A DNA stretch of 64,000 bases from Snodgrassella alvi_G (GCA_946478525.1 CAMLCH010000004.1:1-64000); one strand, 5' to 3'; positions 36,677 to 46,665 are shown, numbered from the stretch's first letter. Numbers and translations are program-made. The notes: generated from the letters alone by a model not told the origin.

Positions 36677-37462
36677 GTGCAGAATTATTATGATGTATTG
36701 AATGTGGCTCCGGGTGCTTCGGAGGAAGTTATCCGGGCTGCTTATCGGGCTTTATCACAAAAATATCACCCTGATCGTAATCCGCATAATCCGCAGGCAC
36801 ATCAGCGGATGACAGAAATTAATCAAGCTTATGCAGTTTTATCTGATCCGGAAAAACGACATCATCATGATGTTTGGATTGCGAGACAGGCATTACAAGC
36901 ACATGTTTCACCTGAGTTGTTGACAAGAAGACAATCAACTTTTGCTCCTCCGGTTCATCTGCCTAACCATCCAGATCCGATGATCACTCTTAATGAGCGT
37001 AGTCATGTCTGGATCTGGTTTATCGGTGCAGCTATATTAATGGTGATGGGCATGGTTTGGTGGCGTCTGTTATATCCAGCGTCAGACAGTAAGCAGGTGA
37101 ATGAAGAATCAACTCCGGTAGTGACAGCACCTAACCATCATAAGTTTCCGCTTAAAGCTGCTTATGTATCCGGTTATCCCGTATTACGCCAGCGCGGAGA
37201 TAATCGTCTTCTTGTTGATGCCTCATCCTTGCAATCGCCGGTATTTGCCCAATTATATGAACTGTATGATGGCAAATTAACCGCTATTCGCTCATTCTAT
37301 ATACCGGCGGGGGAGACGTTTATCATTTCGAAAATAGGTGATGGAGACTTTAGTCTGCATTATCAGCGAGTTAATGACGGTAAATGGGCTGTCAGTGACT
37401 GGATACAAATTAAAAATACAGAACCAAGTCGTAAATATCAGGACATAGATATCAGACTGTAA
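36677..37462 (+). CDS. J-domain membrane-anchored protein
   Basis: This is a 261-residue protein with an N-terminal J-domain (residues 1-67) containing the HPD tripeptide at 31-33, which stimulates DnaK ATPase. One transmembrane helix (about 111-133, IWFIGAAILMVMGMVWW) follows. The C-terminal part has no recognised zinc or substrate-binding domain of DnaJ. It is therefore a type III co-chaperone tethered in the inner membrane. The orientation (J-domain cytoplasmic, C-terminal part periplasmic) is inferred. The start is GTG with only a weak ribosome site. It lies between the PLP enzyme and a ferredoxin reductase and is probably cotranscribed with the former. Confidence 0.85.
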   Translation: MQNYYDVLNVAPGASEEVIRAAYRALSQKYHPDRNPHNPQAHQRMTEINQAYAVLSDPEKRHHHDVWIARQALQAHVSPELLTRRQSTFAPPVHLPNHPDPMITLNERSHVWIWFIGAAILMVMGMVWWRLLYPASDSKQVNEESTPVVTAPNHHKFPLKAAYVSGYPVLRQRGDNRLLVDASSLQSPVFAQLYELYDGKLTAIRSFYIPAGETFIISKIGDGDFSLHYQRVNDGKWAVSDWIQIKNTEPSRKYQDIDIRL

Positions 37463-37472
37463 ACACACATCT

Positions 37473-37501
37473 GCTGTCTGCCAGATATACTGGCAGACAG
37501 C
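37473..37501 (+). terminator. Intercistronic hairpin without U-tract
   Basis: A perfect 11-bp stem with a 7-base loop (37473-37483 with 37491-37501) fills most of the 59-base gap between the J-domain and ferredoxin reductase genes. No T-run follows, so it may be a processing or attenuation stem, or a factor-assisted terminator. The downstream start is about 20 bases away. Confidence 0.45.
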
Positions 37502-37521
37502 TAAGACAGGAAAAGCATGAC

Positions 37522-38298
37522 ATGAGCGCAGCACCAGAGGCAAAATTTACCGAAGAAACCGTGTTATGGGTAAAGAAACACACACCAAAACTGATGTCTT
37601 TTGCCATAACTCGTCCTAAAACTTACCGTTTCAGTGCCGGGCAGTTTTCTCGTCTGGGTTTTCGCGATGGTGAGGGCTTTATTTGGCGAGCTTATTCAAT
37701 TGTTTCAGCAGAGTATGCCGATACATTAGAATATTTTGTCATTTTGGTTGAAAATGGTGCCATGAGCAAATTACTGGCACAAATGCAGGCCGGGCAAACT
37801 ATTTTATTGGATAAAACAGCATTTGGATTCTTATTGCCTGAACGATTTACTGATGGTGAAGATCTGGTCATGCTTAGCACAGGTAGTGGTATTGCTCCTT
37901 TTCTATCCATGCTGCAACAGCCCACGTTGTGGGAGCGATTTGCACATATTGGCTTAGTTCATTCCGTGTCTTACGCAAAGGAATTGGTGTTTCAGGAATA
38001 TATCACTGGGCTCAGTCAGCATCCGTTACTGGCAGAGCACATTGCTAAATTAAAATGGCAGCCTGTGGTTACACGTGAAATTATTGAAGGGACATTAAGC
38101 CAGCGTGTACCGGCTTTAATTCAAAATGGGCATTTGGCAACAGGTCTGCAGCTTGAATTTTCTCCACAGCATACCCGGTTTATGCTGTGTGGCAATCCGA
38201 CTATGGTTGCCGATACCTTCAAAACCCTGCTCAGTATGGGCTATACCATGCACCGGAACAAAGTGCCCGGACACATCGTCATGGAAAACGGTTTTTAA
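37522..38298 (+). CDS. fpr: Ferredoxin/flavodoxin-NADP+ reductase (copy 1)
   Basis: This 258-residue FAD enzyme of the bacterial Fpr type moves electrons between NADPH and ferredoxin or flavodoxin. FAD-binding RAYSIVS is at 56-62, and the pyridine-nucleotide motif STGSGIAPFLSML at about 119-131. The MLCGNP segment, which closes the NADP site, is near 210. The C-terminus ends GHIVMENGF, a short form unlike the longer ERAFVDQ end of the second copy at 45.8 kb. An AGG lies about 11 bases before the ATG. Confidence 0.9.
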   Translation: MSAAPEAKFTEETVLWVKKHTPKLMSFAITRPKTYRFSAGQFSRLGFRDGEGFIWRAYSIVSAEYADTLEYFVILVENGAMSKLLAQMQAGQTILLDKTAFGFLLPERFTDGEDLVMLSTGSGIAPFLSMLQQPTLWERFAHIGLVHSVSYAKELVFQEYITGLSQHPLLAEHIAKLKWQPVVTREIIEGTLSQRVPALIQNGHLATGLQLEFSPQHTRFMLCGNPTMVADTFKTLLSMGYTMHRNKVPGHIVMENGF

Positions 38299-38616
38299 TC
38301 GCAGTCAGATCAGCAGCTACAGTACTGTTACAGAAATTCAAATCCTATTTGCACTGAAATTGTCTTAATGCAATATTTTACCACGGCAGAATAAATAATT
38401 ATTCTGTCATAGTAAATTGCTTTATAACTCACTTAACCTTGACAAGATAGTTTAGTTACATTTGTTCATTTACAGATAAAACCACTTTCAAAGCGAATTA
38501 AAAACTTGTATATAGGCGTATCTTCAGAGTTGATTTGACTGCGACTTTTTAGCTAGGTGAATGTAATATTGATTTGGCTTTTCTTTTTATCAAATGTAAA
38601 ACAACCCTGAATAGAA
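38299..38616. other. Intergenic region
   Basis: About 320 AT-rich bases lie between convergent genes. A TTGACA string occurs near 38450 without a matching -10. No gene, RNA or clear terminator was seen. Confidence 0.4.
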
Positions 38617-39084
38617 TCAGTTCATCTCTTTAGCTTCATTATTCAGCAACAATTGTCTGTGACCAGAGCTATCAGTTTGTATTCGTGCTGTTACACGCCA
38701 TATTTTATCAATTCGTGAAAGTTTATCAGGATCTTGGATTTTTGTCCTGAAACCAATTTCATAGGTGACATTATTCTGAAAATTATAATTAAAACGTATA
38801 CATTCTCCTGCTTTCACTGAATAATTAGGGTTTTGCTGCACAGAATCATTATAGTGTTTTATTTTATCTTCTGCTGAACCTTGTTGTTGTACACTTGTCC
38901 ACTCAATATCAAACAGCATATTTCTATCGAAAAGGGCCTCACGAAGAGGTATGCTGATACAAGTTCGCCCATTATCTTGCAAAGTTATATCAGGGTCATA
39001 AAACATCGGGGGATGAAAATAACAACTATTCATCAGTACTATAGAACAGATGAGCACTAAAAAGCGTTTTAATTTTTTGTCCAT
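38617..39084 (-). CDS. Putative lipoprotein of unknown function
   Basis: This 155-residue exported protein has a basic N-terminus and hydrophobic stretch followed by LMNSC, a plausible though non-ideal lipobox with Cys near residue 21. The mature part is hydrophilic with two further Cys (about residues 42 and 93) that might form a disulfide. I recognise no domain. GGAG lies eight bases before the ATG, supporting a real gene. It is isolated, with long gene-free DNA on both sides. Confidence 0.65.
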   Translation of the reverse strand: MDKKLKRFLVLICSIVLMNSCYFHPPMFYDPDITLQDNGRTCISIPLREALFDRNMLFDIEWTSVQQQGSAEDKIKHYNDSVQQNPNYSVKAGECIRFNYNFQNNVTYEIGFRTKIQDPDKLSRIDKIWRVTARIQTDSSGHRQLLLNNEAKEMN

Positions 39085-39754
39085 TGGTACTTCTCCACAT
39101 GAGTTTTCACGACAATCTATTTAATAACCAGTCCATTAACTCTTTAAGATTGATTATTTTCAATAAGCCAATTAATAGAGTAAAACAGATCGGACAAAAT
39201 ATCTTATTGTCCATTCACAGTGACTGAATAATGCTCGTAGGATAATGAATATTCGTTCAACATTTACTGGGCTATTTTGAGGTAATTGTATCAAACTGCT
39301 ATTTATTGTCGCGGTCTCTGCATATTTATAAGCAGGATAAAGTCATAAAAGAGCTATAGAGGATAGCCATTGAGATTTTTTATATAACTTTCATTCATAG
39401 AAATTCAAAATTAGGAAATATTGCTTTTTATTTATTCTTTATATAGCAAAGTTTCATTCCAAAAATGGCTGTGATAACAACCACCTTATACTTTTGTTTT
39501 ATCAAAATTTCTATCAGAATTTTTTTATACATCGTTATTTAATAATTTATACAATCACAAATTGATACTAAAGTTATCGTTTGCAATAAATATATCAATG
39601 GATTTCTCTGTGGATATCAATGATCTAATGTTGATCATTTGCAGCATTAATTAATAGAAAACTAGGTAATATTTCCACCATTACCTAACTATTTTAAAGT
39701 TTCCATATAAAATGAAATTAAATAAACGCCGAATGATATAAGTTTCCTTGTACA
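39085..39754. other. AT-rich intergenic region
   Basis: About 670 bases lie upstream of the lipoprotein gene, with no supportable coding frame on either strand. The composition is uniformly AT-rich. The lipoprotein promoter should lie near 39090-39180. Confidence 0.4.
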
Positions 39755-39821
39755 GGCTGTCAGTAATCACACTTTGGTAGAACCTGATTGTAGTTGACAG
39801 CCATAATACCTCATAATACCT
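39755..39821 (-). other. Nested inverted repeat plus short tandem repeat downstream of the DUF817 gene
   Basis: An outer perfect 8-bp inverted repeat (39755-39762 with 39795-39802) encloses an inner 5-bp pair (39765-39769 with 39785-39789). Next to it, the 10-base unit CATAATACCT occurs twice in tandem (39802-39821). The element lies 10-75 bases past the DUF817 stop on the minus strand. It may end or stabilise that transcript, although no T-run follows. Confidence 0.4.
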
Positions 39822-39830
39822 ACTGTGATT

Positions 39831-40733
39831 TTAAACAATATGTACCCTATTTTTATTTTCTTTGAGAAACATAGTAATAGTAAATGTCAGCATGACCAGC
39901 AATGCCCATGCTCCCCATTTGCCCACATGAACTGTTGCCCAGGCCCCTAACTGGTTTGGGTATTGCCAGATGCCAAAAAAAGTACTTATATTTTCTGCTA
40001 ACCAAATAAAAAAACCGATCAGCGTAAATCCTAGCAAAATTGGCATGCGCCGTGGTCGGTCGTATGGTGTAAATTCCAGAGTAGTACGTATATATAGTCC
40101 CAGAGCGATAGCAGCCAGATACCAGCGAAAATCACCAATAAAATGATGAGTAAAAAAATTGGCATACAAGGCCAGAGATAAAATCAATGTCAAAATAATG
40201 GGGGGATGATAATAGATCCTTATATTCTGTAAACGCCAGCATTGAATAAGGTAACTACCTACTGCTGCATACATAAAACCACTGAATAAAGGAACACCAA
40301 ATATCTTGCTCCAGCCGGCTTCCGGGTATTGCCATGAACCAATGGCTGGTGAAGTTTTAAAAACTTCCAGAATAAAGCCAAGTATATGAAATAAAGTAAT
40401 GGCTTTAACTTCTGCCCAATTTTCCAGTTTGAGCATCACCATCAATGACTGAATAACCACAGCAATAATCAGCAGAATATCATAACGGGCGATTCCAAAT
40501 ATACCCGTGCGCGGTACAGTAAAAATAGCCAGAAAAAATAGCCCGGCGAATAAACAGGCTCGGGCTTCTTTTATGCCAAACCAGAAAAATTCCAGTACAA
40601 ATCTTTGCAAACCTTCAATTTGCACAATTGGAGGATGAATTAAAAACCGGTCAATAGGATTCAGGTTTGCCGGAGTGCTTAGTTGCGCAGCAGGTATTTG
40701 TGAATTTATAGTGACACTGCCATCTTGGTTCAT
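39831..40733 (-). CDS. DUF817 family membrane protein
   Basis: This 300-residue integral membrane protein of the DUF817 family has about eight hydrophobic helices. Conserved-looking pieces are EFFWFGIKEARACLFAG, the aromatic GSWQYPE motif and its repeat-like FGIWQYPN, and SGFMYAAVGSYLIQ. Two similar aromatic WQYP motifs in the two halves suggest internal duplication. The N-terminal 40 residues are hydrophilic. AAGGGG lies 11 bases before the ATG. No substrate or activity is known for the family. It is isolated between two long gene-free stretches. Confidence 0.8.
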   Translation of the reverse strand: MNQDGSVTINSQIPAAQLSTPANLNPIDRFLIHPPIVQIEGLQRFVLEFFWFGIKEARACLFAGLFFLAIFTVPRTGIFGIARYDILLIIAVVIQSLMVMLKLENWAEVKAITLFHILGFILEVFKTSPAIGSWQYPEAGWSKIFGVPLFSGFMYAAVGSYLIQCWRLQNIRIYYHPPIILTLILSLALYANFFTHHFIGDFRWYLAAIALGLYIRTTLEFTPYDRPRRMPILLGFTLIGFFIWLAENISTFFGIWQYPNQLGAWATVHVGKWGAWALLVMLTFTITMFLKENKNRVHIV

Positions 40734-41525
40734 AACTAAACATTCCCCTTTCAGTTGTCATTGCTTTTATTGAGATAGCCAATATTGATTAGGTTAATTT
40801 CCTGAGACAGGAATTATGTCTGTATTGCTGTGTAGTCACTGGATAGTAAATCTACACTAATTTATTATTCATTTTATATTTATTCCGGGCTGATATAAAA
40901 GCAGAAATAAAAATTTATCATGATTAATTATTTTTGTTATATGACTGTTAGCTTATCGCCTATCTTAAATAGATAAAATCTATATACACTGGGCATTTGT
41001 TTCGCTTTGGTTTTTTTAAATTATTTAATTTCTTTTCTTGTGTCAGATTTAATATGTTCTGTAATGTAATATTGCCGATATTTCACTGGAAAATTTCTGT
41101 CCAAATGATATTAATACATATTCTCTACTTTAAATAAGTTATACCAATTTAGTTTTGGATAATATTTTTTTTATTACTTGTCTAATTTCGCTTAAATTTG
41201 GTTATGACACTTTCAGCTGCAATTGTTACTGTTAGGTTGTTCTCAATAGTTAGATATAACTTCCAGAAAAGAAATTTAAATAATATGCTTAATAATTATC
41301 TGTTTTAAATATTAAAATTATTTTCCAGATCTTTATGATCAAACAATGAGTTTAATTATGCTGATTCAGCATTTACAGAACTATAAATTTCCTAGAGAAG
41401 TGAATTTTGATAATGACCGCTCGTCTGCAGTAGATCACAGGTAGAAAAAATTAATTATATGTCGGAAACTAATAGCCATCCCTACCATTAAGCTCGTATA
41501 GGAATCATTATCGCCAGAAGAATTT
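40734..41525. other. AT-rich intergenic region
   Basis: Nearly 800 bases carry no convincing gene. Only short open frames occur (for example one of 32 codons at 41346) with no ribosome site. No tRNA-like or terminator-like structure was recognised. Confidence 0.4.
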
Positions 41526-41942
41526 TTAACTGGTTTTTTTACTGAGTTTTCGTAAGGCTTCTGCCAGCTCAGGGTGATGTGACAAAGCATCCGCTGATCG
41601 CGCTAGCTCTTGTCGTGCTGTTGGAGTGAGGTTCGCTTGTTTGTCAATTGGTGCCTGATATTCCTTGGGTTGTACCTTGACTCGAACAGTCTCAATACTT
41701 TCATCAATCAATTGTAGTGCTGGTAAGAGGGTGGGTAAGACCATGCGTAATCGCGTAGCGATCATACTATTATGCGCAATGACAACTAAATCGCCAGCAC
41801 GTACACATGCTACCGTAAAATGTTTGTGCATATTTGCTGGCAACTCCTGTCTTAAATAAGTATTCAGGCGTTGCCAGTGTGCAGACTGCGTTAGTAAATG
41901 CCTTAGTTGTGCATTTTTCTTGCTAAAACTATCCAGGTTCAT
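41526..41942 (-). CDS. dciA: DciA-like (DUF721) protein
   Basis: This 138-residue protein matches the DUF721/DciA family, which in bacteria lacking DnaC helps load the replicative helicase DnaB. The family pattern is an N-terminal helix region (QLRHLLTQSAHWQRL), the strand segment HFTVACVRAGDLVVIAHNSMIATRLRM, and LLPALQ. The family is often found near secA, as here. It follows a GNAT gene by four bases and is cotranscribed with it, divergently from secA. The role is inferred from the family. Confidence 0.75.
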   Translation of the reverse strand: MNLDSFSKKNAQLRHLLTQSAHWQRLNTYLRQELPANMHKHFTVACVRAGDLVVIAHNSMIATRLRMVLPTLLPALQLIDESIETVRVKVQPKEYQAPIDKQANLTPTARQELARSADALSHHPELAEALRKLSKKTS

Positions 41943-41946
41943 ACAA

Positions 41947-42234
41947 CTATACTAAAGTAATTTGTGGATAACGGCGAGGCATCATTTTAGCTACATAACT
42001 ACAGCTTGCACGCAGACGTAAATGGTGAGTTTGGACGTGTTCTGCCAAAGCATCCAGCAAAGCAGCAGCCACACCATCACTACGTGCTTCAGGTGTTACA
42101 AAAGTGTGATGGGCATCTATTAAATCTGCTGCCAATGCATTAAAATCCAAATGACCTAATTCCTGTCCGTCCCGGGTTGCGCTCAGACGACCACCTTGTT
42201 CTGTAGGGATTAATTGTATTGTAATTGCTTTCAT
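41947..42234 (-). CDS. Small GNAT-type N-acetyltransferase
   Basis: This compact 95-residue protein belongs to the YjdJ/NATD1-like GNAT subgroup. It lacks the N-terminal arm of full GNAT enzymes. The sequence runs from a short substrate-binding half through HHTFVTPEARSDGVAAALLDAL, corresponding to the acetyl-CoA pyrophosphate loop and following helix, to the PRRYPQ end typical of this group. The ATG at 42234 has AAAGG nine bases upstream and is preferred over the open frame reaching 42291. It forms an operon with dciA. The acetyl acceptor is unknown. Confidence 0.8.
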   Translation of the reverse strand: MKAITIQLIPTEQGGRLSATRDGQELGHLDFNALAADLIDAHHTFVTPEARSDGVAAALLDALAEHVQTHHLRLRASCSYVAKMMPRRYPQITLV

Positions 42235-42457
42235 TGCCAGTAACCTTTCAATAAACATTCCATTCAGTCTTGGAATTTGACTATCTACCATTATATAGAT
42301 AATTGTGAAAAAAATAACTGGCTAAAATCGGTGCTAATTATTGTTCACAAACAACACAAAAATGCAAACTGCAATACATTAGCTTAGTAGCTTGTGTTAA
42401 AATTTCCTATTTCTTGCTTATTTTTTATTGCGCCTGCTGGTGCTGGACTGTTGATTT

Positions 42458-45142
42458 ATGTTGAAAAACTTAGCTAAAAAAATTCTGGGTAGCCGTAACG
42501 ATAGACTCCTGAAACAATATCGTAAAGAAGTATCTAAAATCAACGCACTGGAACCACAAGTGCAGGCGCTGAGTGATGCAGAATTACAGGCTAAGACTGC
42601 CGAATTTAAGCAGCGTCTGGCAGCAGGCGAAAGTCTGGATAATTTGCTGGTCGAAGCATTTGCAGTGTGCCGTGAAGCCAGCCAGCGCACACTTGGTATG
42701 CGTCATTTTGATGTGCAGCTAATTGGTGGGATGGTTTTGCATTACGGTAAAATCGCCGAAATGCGCACCGGTGAAGGTAAAACTCTGGTAGCCACCACGG
42801 CGGTTTATCTGAATGCTTTAACAGGTAAAGGTGTACATGTTGTTACTGTGAATGACTATCTGGCAACTCGTGATGCCAGCATTATGCGACCACTATACGA
42901 ATTTCTTGGTATGACTGTAGGGGTAATAGTCAGTGATATGGATCATGACGACAAAAAAGCTGCTTATCAGGCGGATATCACCTATGGTACCAATAACGAA
43001 TATGGTTTTGATTATCTGCGCGACAACATGGTCAGTGATCAAAGCGAAAAAGTACAGCGTGACTTAGCTTTTGCTGTTGTGGATGAAGTTGATTCCATTC
43101 TGATTGATGAAGCGCGCACCCCATTAATTATTTCTGGTCAGGCTGATGATAACGTCACCTTGTATCAGATTATGAACCAGATTCCACCACAACTTACCCC
43201 GCAGCAAAGCGAGGAAGGTGAGGGAGATTACTGGGTAGATGAAAAAGCTCGTCAGGTTATCCTCAGTGAACAGGGACATGAACATGCCGAAGAAATTCTG
43301 GCACAAATGGGTTTGCTGCAAGAGGGTGATTCACTGTATTCCACTACCAATATCATGCTAATGCACCATTTGATGGCAGCATTACGCGCATATACTTTAT
43401 TCCAGCGTGACCAGCATTATGTGGTGCAGGATGGTGAAGTGGTTATTGTTGATGAATTTACCGGACGGCTGATGGCTGGTCGCCGCTGGTCAGACGGTTT
43501 GCATCAGGCGGTAGAGGCAAAAGAAGGTGTAGAAATTAATAAAGAAAACCAAACACTGGCTTCTATTACCTTTCAGAATTTCTTCCGGCTGTATGATAAG
43601 CTGGCCGGGATGACCGGTACTGCGGATACCGAGGCATTTGAGTTTCAGAGTATTTACGGACTGGAAACCGTCATTATTCCGCCCAACCGCCCCATGGTGC
43701 GCAAAGATCTGAACGATCAGGTTTATCGTTCTACTGAAGAAAAATATGAAGCCGTTGTTGCTGATATCAAAGAACGTAATGCTAAAGGACAGCCCATTCT
43801 GGTTGGTACCACCAGTATCGAGAATTCCGAATTGGTTTCTGACTTATTAAAGAAAGCGAATCTTGCTCACAATGTGCTCAATGCCAAAGAACATGCTCGA
43901 GAGGCTGATATTATTGCGCAGGCAGGACGTCTTGGTATGATTACCGTGGCAACTAATATGGCTGGTCGCGGTACCGATATTGTGCTGGGCGGTAATATTA
44001 AACCGCAGATCGATGCCATAGCCGCTGATGAGAGTTTGTCTGCTAAAGAGAAAGAGATAAAAATATCTAAACTGCAGCAACAATGGCAACAGGATCATGA
44101 TGCCGTACTCGAAGCTGGTGGTTTACATATTATCGGTACCGAACGACACGAAAGCCGGCGTATTGATAATCAGCTACGAGGTCGTGCTGGTCGTCAGGGT
44201 GACGCCGGTTCCAGCCGTTTTTACTTGTCATTTGAAGACCCGTTATTACGTCTTTTTGCTTTAGATCGTGCATCGGCTATTCTGAACCGATTAGCACCAG
44301 AACGTGGTGTTGCCATTGAAGCCGGCATGCTGAACCGTCAGATTGAAAACGCTCAGCGAAAAGTTGAAAATCGCAATTTTGACATGCGCAAACAGGTACT
44401 GGAATACGATGATGTGGCTAATGATCAGCGAAAAGTCATTTATCATCAACGTGCTGAAATTTTGCTTAGCGAAGATATTGATGCGCTGATGCAGGAAGTT
44501 CGTCATGATGCGATCGTTGAATTGGTAGATAATTATATTCCGCCAAACAGTATGGAAGAGCAATGGGATATATCCGGACTTGAACACAAACTGGTAGCAG
44601 ATTTCAATATCCATGTTTCTATCGCTGACTGGTTGAAAGAAGATAATACACTTGACAATCAAGATATTAGTGAGCGATTATTGGATATTGTCGAAAAAGA
44701 TTATGCTGCCAAAGTGGAATTAGCAGGTATTGATGGTATGCGTCGTTTTGAACGTAATGTGATGTTACAAATTATTGATACGCGCTGGCGTGAACATCTG
44801 GCTGATATGGACTATCTGCGTCAGGGTATACATTTACGCGGTTATGCTCAGAAAAATCCGAAACAGGAATATAAACGTGAAGCATTTGAAATGTTTCAGG
44901 CCATGTGGCATAACATTCGCCAGACAGCTGCTTCTATATTGATTTCAGTACGATTTGATTATGCCGATCAGGAGGTAGAAAGCAGTGAACGATCAGCAGA
45001 ACATTCAACATCTTCTTTGCGATATGCTGAGGATGATTACAGTCCGGAAGCTTTAGATGAACGCGGGGAAATAATTCATCGTAACGATCCTTGCCCATGT
45101 GGTAGCGGATTGAAATACAAACAATGTCATGGACGACTGTAA
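42458..45142 (+). CDS. secA: Preprotein translocase ATPase SecA
   Basis: SecA (894 residues) drives protein export through SecYEG. Walker A MRTGEGKT is at 102-109, with VVDEVDSILIDEARTPL following near 205-225. The second nucleotide domain contains GRGTDIVLGGN and ESRRIDNQLRGRAGRQGD. The C-terminal zinc-binding tail CPCGSGLKYKQCHG is complete, as needed for SecB and ribosome contacts. Length and domain order are normal. The ribosome site is weak. A separate terminator-like stem follows at 45208. Confidence 0.98.
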   Translation: MLKNLAKKILGSRNDRLLKQYRKEVSKINALEPQVQALSDAELQAKTAEFKQRLAAGESLDNLLVEAFAVCREASQRTLGMRHFDVQLIGGMVLHYGKIAEMRTGEGKTLVATTAVYLNALTGKGVHVVTVNDYLATRDASIMRPLYEFLGMTVGVIVSDMDHDDKKAAYQADITYGTNNEYGFDYLRDNMVSDQSEKVQRDLAFAVVDEVDSILIDEARTPLIISGQADDNVTLYQIMNQIPPQLTPQQSEEGEGDYWVDEKARQVILSEQGHEHAEEILAQMGLLQEGDSLYSTTNIMLMHHLMAALRAYTLFQRDQHYVVQDGEVVIVDEFTGRLMAGRRWSDGLHQAVEAKEGVEINKENQTLASITFQNFFRLYDKLAGMTGTADTEAFEFQSIYGLETVIIPPNRPMVRKDLNDQVYRSTEEKYEAVVADIKERNAKGQPILVGTTSIENSELVSDLLKKANLAHNVLNAKEHAREADIIAQAGRLGMITVATNMAGRGTDIVLGGNIKPQIDAIAADESLSAKEKEIKISKLQQQWQQDHDAVLEAGGLHIIGTERHESRRIDNQLRGRAGRQGDAGSSRFYLSFEDPLLRLFALDRASAILNRLAPERGVAIEAGMLNRQIENAQRKVENRNFDMRKQVLEYDDVANDQRKVIYHQRAEILLSEDIDALMQEVRHDAIVELVDNYIPPNSMEEQWDISGLEHKLVADFNIHVSIADWLKEDNTLDNQDISERLLDIVEKDYAAKVELAGIDGMRRFERNVMLQIIDTRWREHLADMDYLRQGIHLRGYAQKNPKQEYKREAFEMFQAMWHNIRQTAASILISVRFDYADQEVESSERSAEHSTSSLRYAEDDYSPEALDERGEIIHRNDPCPCGSGLKYKQCHGRL

Positions 45143-45207
45143 CAATTTATCCTTAGTTTGCTATGGGTGGAATCTGCTTGTATAGCGGCAATAATTGATA
45201 AAATATC

Positions 45208-45240
45208 ATGCCATCAATATATAAATATTGGTGGCATTAA
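45208..45240 (+). terminator. Probable terminator of secA
   Basis: A 13-bp near-perfect stem (45208-45220 with 45225-45237, one G-T wobble) lies about 65 bases after the secA stop. The T-run is weak, so termination efficiency is uncertain. Confidence 0.5.
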
Positions 45241-45783
45241 TTTATGGTTATGAAATTGTTAGCCGAATATTGACTAAAAATTAATTTTACTTCTAGTAAA
45301 TTGATTTATGATGAAATAACTATTTAAAAATATATAGATAAATATCTATTAATAACCAAGCTATTTCCAGCTGAGATGATTAAATCTTCATTGTCTAAGA
45401 GTGGTTGTTTAGTGAGTTATTTATTTACGCGAATGCATTATGGTCAAAAGCAATTACATATTGGTAGTGATTAAATACTTGTTAAATATTGCGTGCTTAA
45501 TCATTGCTGATCATAATTGATTAGATAGATCATCAGAGAATAGCCAATCATGGCATGTAAATTAGTTGCAATCAATCTGATCTTATTACTTGTTTAGACT
45601 TTGATAATATCAATAGGATAATTTGTTAAAGCTTATACTCTAAATTACATTGAAGAAACCAATAAATTGACTTAAAATCGCTACCTTAAATTCACAAAAG
45701 TGACTTAAAGCCAGAGAGCTGATTAAACTGGCTTGTTTTCGGTTTACGCTAACAATACCGCTTCCTAGAATATTGGATAATTA
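45241..45783. other. AT-rich intergenic region
   Basis: About 540 bases lie between secA and the second ferredoxin reductase. No gene was seen. Several imperfect ATGATC-type repeats occur around 45500-45550 without forming a clear structure. Confidence 0.4.
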
Positions 45784-46560
45784 ATGGCAGCTTATAACGT
45801 ACAGAAAGTCCTGTCCGTACATCACTGGACAGATGCATACTTTACCTTTACATGCACGCGTGATGATTCATTACGTTTTCAGAATGGTCAGTTCGTCATG
45901 ATCGGTTTAATGGTAGATGGTAAGCCGCTAATGCGGGCTTACAGTATTGCCAGCGCCAATTGGGAAGAAGAACTGGCTTTTTTCAGTATTAAAGTTCAGG
46001 ATGGTCCGCTAACCAGTCGGCTACAGCATTTGAAAGTGGGTGATGAAGTATTGGTTAGTAAAAAACCAACCGGAACATTAATTGCCAGTGATTTGAATCC
46101 GGGTAAAAATCTGTATCTGCTTTCAACCGGTACCGGATTAGCGCCGTTTTTGAGTGTGACTAAAGATCCAGAGATATACGATCAATTTGAAAAAATTGTT
46201 CTGATTCATGGTGTGCGCTATCAAAAAGATCTGGCGTATTATGATCACTTTACAACAGACTTACCTAACCATGAGTATCTTGGTGAAATGGTACGTGAAA
46301 AACTGATTTATTATCCGGTAGTATCACGTGAAGAATATATACATTATGGTCATTTAACCGACCTGATGCGCTCCGGTAAGTTATTTGATGATATTGGCCT
46401 GCCGCCAATAACACCAGAACATGATCGCGCGATGATTTGCGGTAGTCCGGCAATGCTGAAAGATTCTTGTGCCGTTCTGGATGGTTTCGGTTTGACTATT
46501 TCTCCGAAAATGGGGCAGCGTGGTGATTATGTCATTGAACGCGCTTTCGTTGATCAGTAA
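45784..46560 (+). CDS. fpr: Ferredoxin/flavodoxin-NADP+ reductase (copy 2)
   Basis: This is a second Fpr-type reductase, also 258 residues. FAD-binding RAYSIAS is at 51-57, the NADP motif STGTGLAPFLSV near 115-126, and MICGSPAMLKD near 220. The C-terminus GDYVIERAFVDQ is the canonical bacterial Fpr ending. It differs clearly from copy 1 at 37.5 kb, so the two are old paralogs rather than a recent duplication. It is a single gene with a strong terminator. Canonical features make it the likelier housekeeping enzyme. Confidence 0.92.
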   Translation: MAAYNVQKVLSVHHWTDAYFTFTCTRDDSLRFQNGQFVMIGLMVDGKPLMRAYSIASANWEEELAFFSIKVQDGPLTSRLQHLKVGDEVLVSKKPTGTLIASDLNPGKNLYLLSTGTGLAPFLSVTKDPEIYDQFEKIVLIHGVRYQKDLAYYDHFTTDLPNHEYLGEMVREKLIYYPVVSREEYIHYGHLTDLMRSGKLFDDIGLPPITPEHDRAMICGSPAMLKDSCAVLDGFGLTISPKMGQRGDYVIERAFVDQ

Positions 46561-46582
46561 AATATTCTTATTATAAACATGG

Positions 46583-46618
46583 GCAGCATGACAACACATC
46601 ATGCTGCTTTATTTTTTA
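46583..46618 (+). terminator. Terminator of the second ferredoxin reductase
   Basis: A perfect 9-bp stem (46583-46591 with 46599-46607) is followed by a T-rich run, about 20 bases after the stop. Confidence 0.9.
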
Positions 46619-46665
46619 AACTGCTATATTTGACATTATATATCTTTCCGATAGCACTATAATTT

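Noticed and set aside
41346..41444. 32-codon frame in gene-free DNA
   Set aside because: No ribosome site, signal or hydrophobic pattern supports it.
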